Assembly: GCA_015488875.1 (NCBI GenBank)
Contig: WFMX01000041.1
Span: 1-7,008, forward strand
DNA from: Campylobacterota bacterium
GTDB lineage: Bacteria > Campylobacterota > Campylobacteria > Campylobacterales > Sulfurovaceae
Length of the DNA stretch: 7,008 nucleotides
Direction of reading: 5' to 3'
Part shown: positions 6,196 through 7,008 of the stretch, in pieces
Layout: each line of letters opens with the position of its first letter
Numbering within the stretch: the stretch's first letter is position 1
Translations under genes and position numbers: made by a program
The notes under the pieces: model-generated
Database searches by the model: none
What the model was told of the DNA's origin: nothing
Seen by the model: the letters and a program-made list of their open reading frames with translations, nothing else

Positions 6196-7008
6196 CTCTC
6201 CTCCTTAATAAAAGTAGATCCCATACGGTCATAAACCGCCCTTGTTCGTTCAAACCAAATTTCATACATCCCACATCAGTAGAGTACTTCAGCGTACCAA
6301 ACCACAAATCCCATATAGCCAAAGAGCCACCAAAGTTGTATTGGTAAGCTCTCTTGGAGTGGTGGATTTGGTGCTGAAGTGGCGAGATCAGTATACTCTC
6401 TAGCCACTTGAAATATCTCAGCTTGATATGTGAGTGTCGTAGATTTGACCCCGCTAGATTAAATATAAAAACTAAAGCGTTGATACCCAATATATCCATA
6501 AAACTCAACAGTCCACCAAAGAGGTAGAGAAATACCCCAGATACCACACCGATAGTGAGACCAAAACGCAATCCAAATAGGATATTTTCCACAGGGTGTA
6601 CCCTATAGAATGTGATAGGTGTCAGCACTTCTGCACTATGATGAACTTCATGAAATCTCCACAAAAATGGCACAGTATGCATAAAGCGATGTAGCCAATA
6701 TCGTGTAAAATCACTCACCACAAATAGAGTGAGGGTAAAGAGTATCATAACCTCTGTAGAGTTCAATCCTCTATATAGATGGAAGCCAAAATAGTCTGTC
6801 AATTGCTCTTGGGTAAAAAACATCACCTCGTTCACACCTATCAATAGCGGTATGATGAGCCAACTCTTGATGAAAAAAGAGACTATGAAGTAGCGATAGT
6901 CTAGCATAGCACTAGGGTGTAACCATAGTTTTCTACTCATATTGAGCCTTTTTTCTCTAGGGTTGAGTATGAGATAGATAGTTGCTATGAGTAGCGTAGC
7001 CAATATGT
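6188..7008 (-). CDS. Membrane di-iron hydroxylase, sterol desaturase/fatty acid hydroxylase superfamily (5' end cut by window)
   Basis: Integral membrane oxygenase with a non-heme di-iron centre held by histidines. Numbering from the TTG at 7003, the ligand clusters are H105-RFM-H109, H118-EV-H121-H122, H190-S-H192 and H211-QI-H214-H215. This is the HxxxH / HxxHH / HxxHH pattern of PF04116 proteins. Hydrophobic segments lie at about 2-13, 38-56, 84-98, 142-164 and 168-184. The motif FHEVHHSAEVLTPITFYRVHP is typical of the bacterial branch. The substrate cannot be told: sterol, fatty acid, carotenoid and ether-lipid enzymes share these motifs. The frame stays open to the window edge. The only in-window starts are TTG (7003-7001) and an internal ATG at codon 22, and the sequence before that ATG looks like the end of a membrane helix. 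The true start is therefore probably beyond 7008. The stop TAA (6190-6188) overlaps the peroxidase gene start. Confidence 0.88.
   Translation of the reverse strand, partial: ILATLLIATIYLILNPREKRLNMSRKLWLHPSAMLDYRYFIVSFFIKSWLIIPLLIGVNEVMFFTQEQLTDYFGFHLYRGLNSTEVMILFTLTLFVVSDFTRYWLHRFMHTVPFLWRFHEVHHSAEVLTPITFYRVHPVENILFGLRFGLTIGVVSGVFLYLFGGLLSFMDILGINALVFIFNLAGSNLRHSHIKLRYFKWLESILISPLQHQIHHSKRAYQYNFGGSLAIWDLWFGTLKYSTDVGCMKFGLNEQGRFMTVWDLLLLRRRDD
6200..6206 (-). promoter_or_regulatory. Strong ribosome binding site of the peroxidase gene, inside the hydroxylase gene
   Basis: AAGGAGG (6206 to 6200 on the minus strand) lies 4 nt before the peroxidase ATG. It is the best Shine-Dalgarno match in the window. 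It sits within the last codons of the hydroxylase gene, where AGG AGG AGA encodes the terminal Arg-Arg-Arg. This fixes the peroxidase start and indicates coupled but strong translation of the peroxidase. Confidence 0.8.

Overview
The window is 7,008 bases of moderately AT-rich DNA with seven genes, all read on the minus strand, so transcription runs from high to low coordinates. Several traits fit a Campylobacterota (former Epsilonproteobacteria) genome, perhaps a Sulfurovum/Sulfurimonas-like lineage: low GC with many AGA/AGG, CTC/CTA and ATA codons, a secreted Sel1-repeat protein with Helicobacter Hcp-type cysteine pairing, and very tight gene packing. This is inferred from general features, not from a database match.

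The right-hand three quarters (about 7008 down to 1524) is one tightly packed five-gene cluster. In transcription order it holds: a membrane di-iron hydroxylase of the sterol desaturase/fatty acid hydroxylase superfamily (cut by the window edge); a periplasmic di-heme cytochrome c peroxidase/MauG-family enzyme; and a complete ferric-iron ABC importer. The importer consists of a FutA/FbpA-type binding protein, a two-domain fused permease and an ATPase. The four junctions are an 8-nt overlap, a 2-nt gap, a stop codon abutting a GTG start, and a 4-nt ATGA overlap. The genes are therefore almost certainly co-transcribed and translationally coupled. The binding protein would capture Fe(III) in the periplasm, the permease would move it inward, and the ATPase would power the step. 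The two enzymes at the head of the operon are themselves iron-dependent, so the unit looks like an iron acquisition and iron/redox module. Its promoter lies outside the window.

Downstream is a 227-bp gap (1297-1523). It holds no convincing gene but contains a relatively GC-rich block with a long imperfect hairpin. The block looks unlike the flanking AT-rich DNA and may be a dispersed intergenic repeat or a small RNA element.

The left end carries two small secreted proteins built from helical repeats: a cysteine-paired Sel1-like protein and a TPR protein of the 42-residue kinesin-light-chain type. They are 67 bp apart. Their roles are unknown; both look like exported protein-protein interaction scaffolds.

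No tRNA, rRNA, CRISPR array, insertion sequence or classical intrinsic terminator was seen. The most notable points are the peroxidase-plus-hydroxylase-plus-iron-importer arrangement, a leucine in place of the expected inter-heme tryptophan of the di-heme enzyme, and the hairpin-rich intergenic block.
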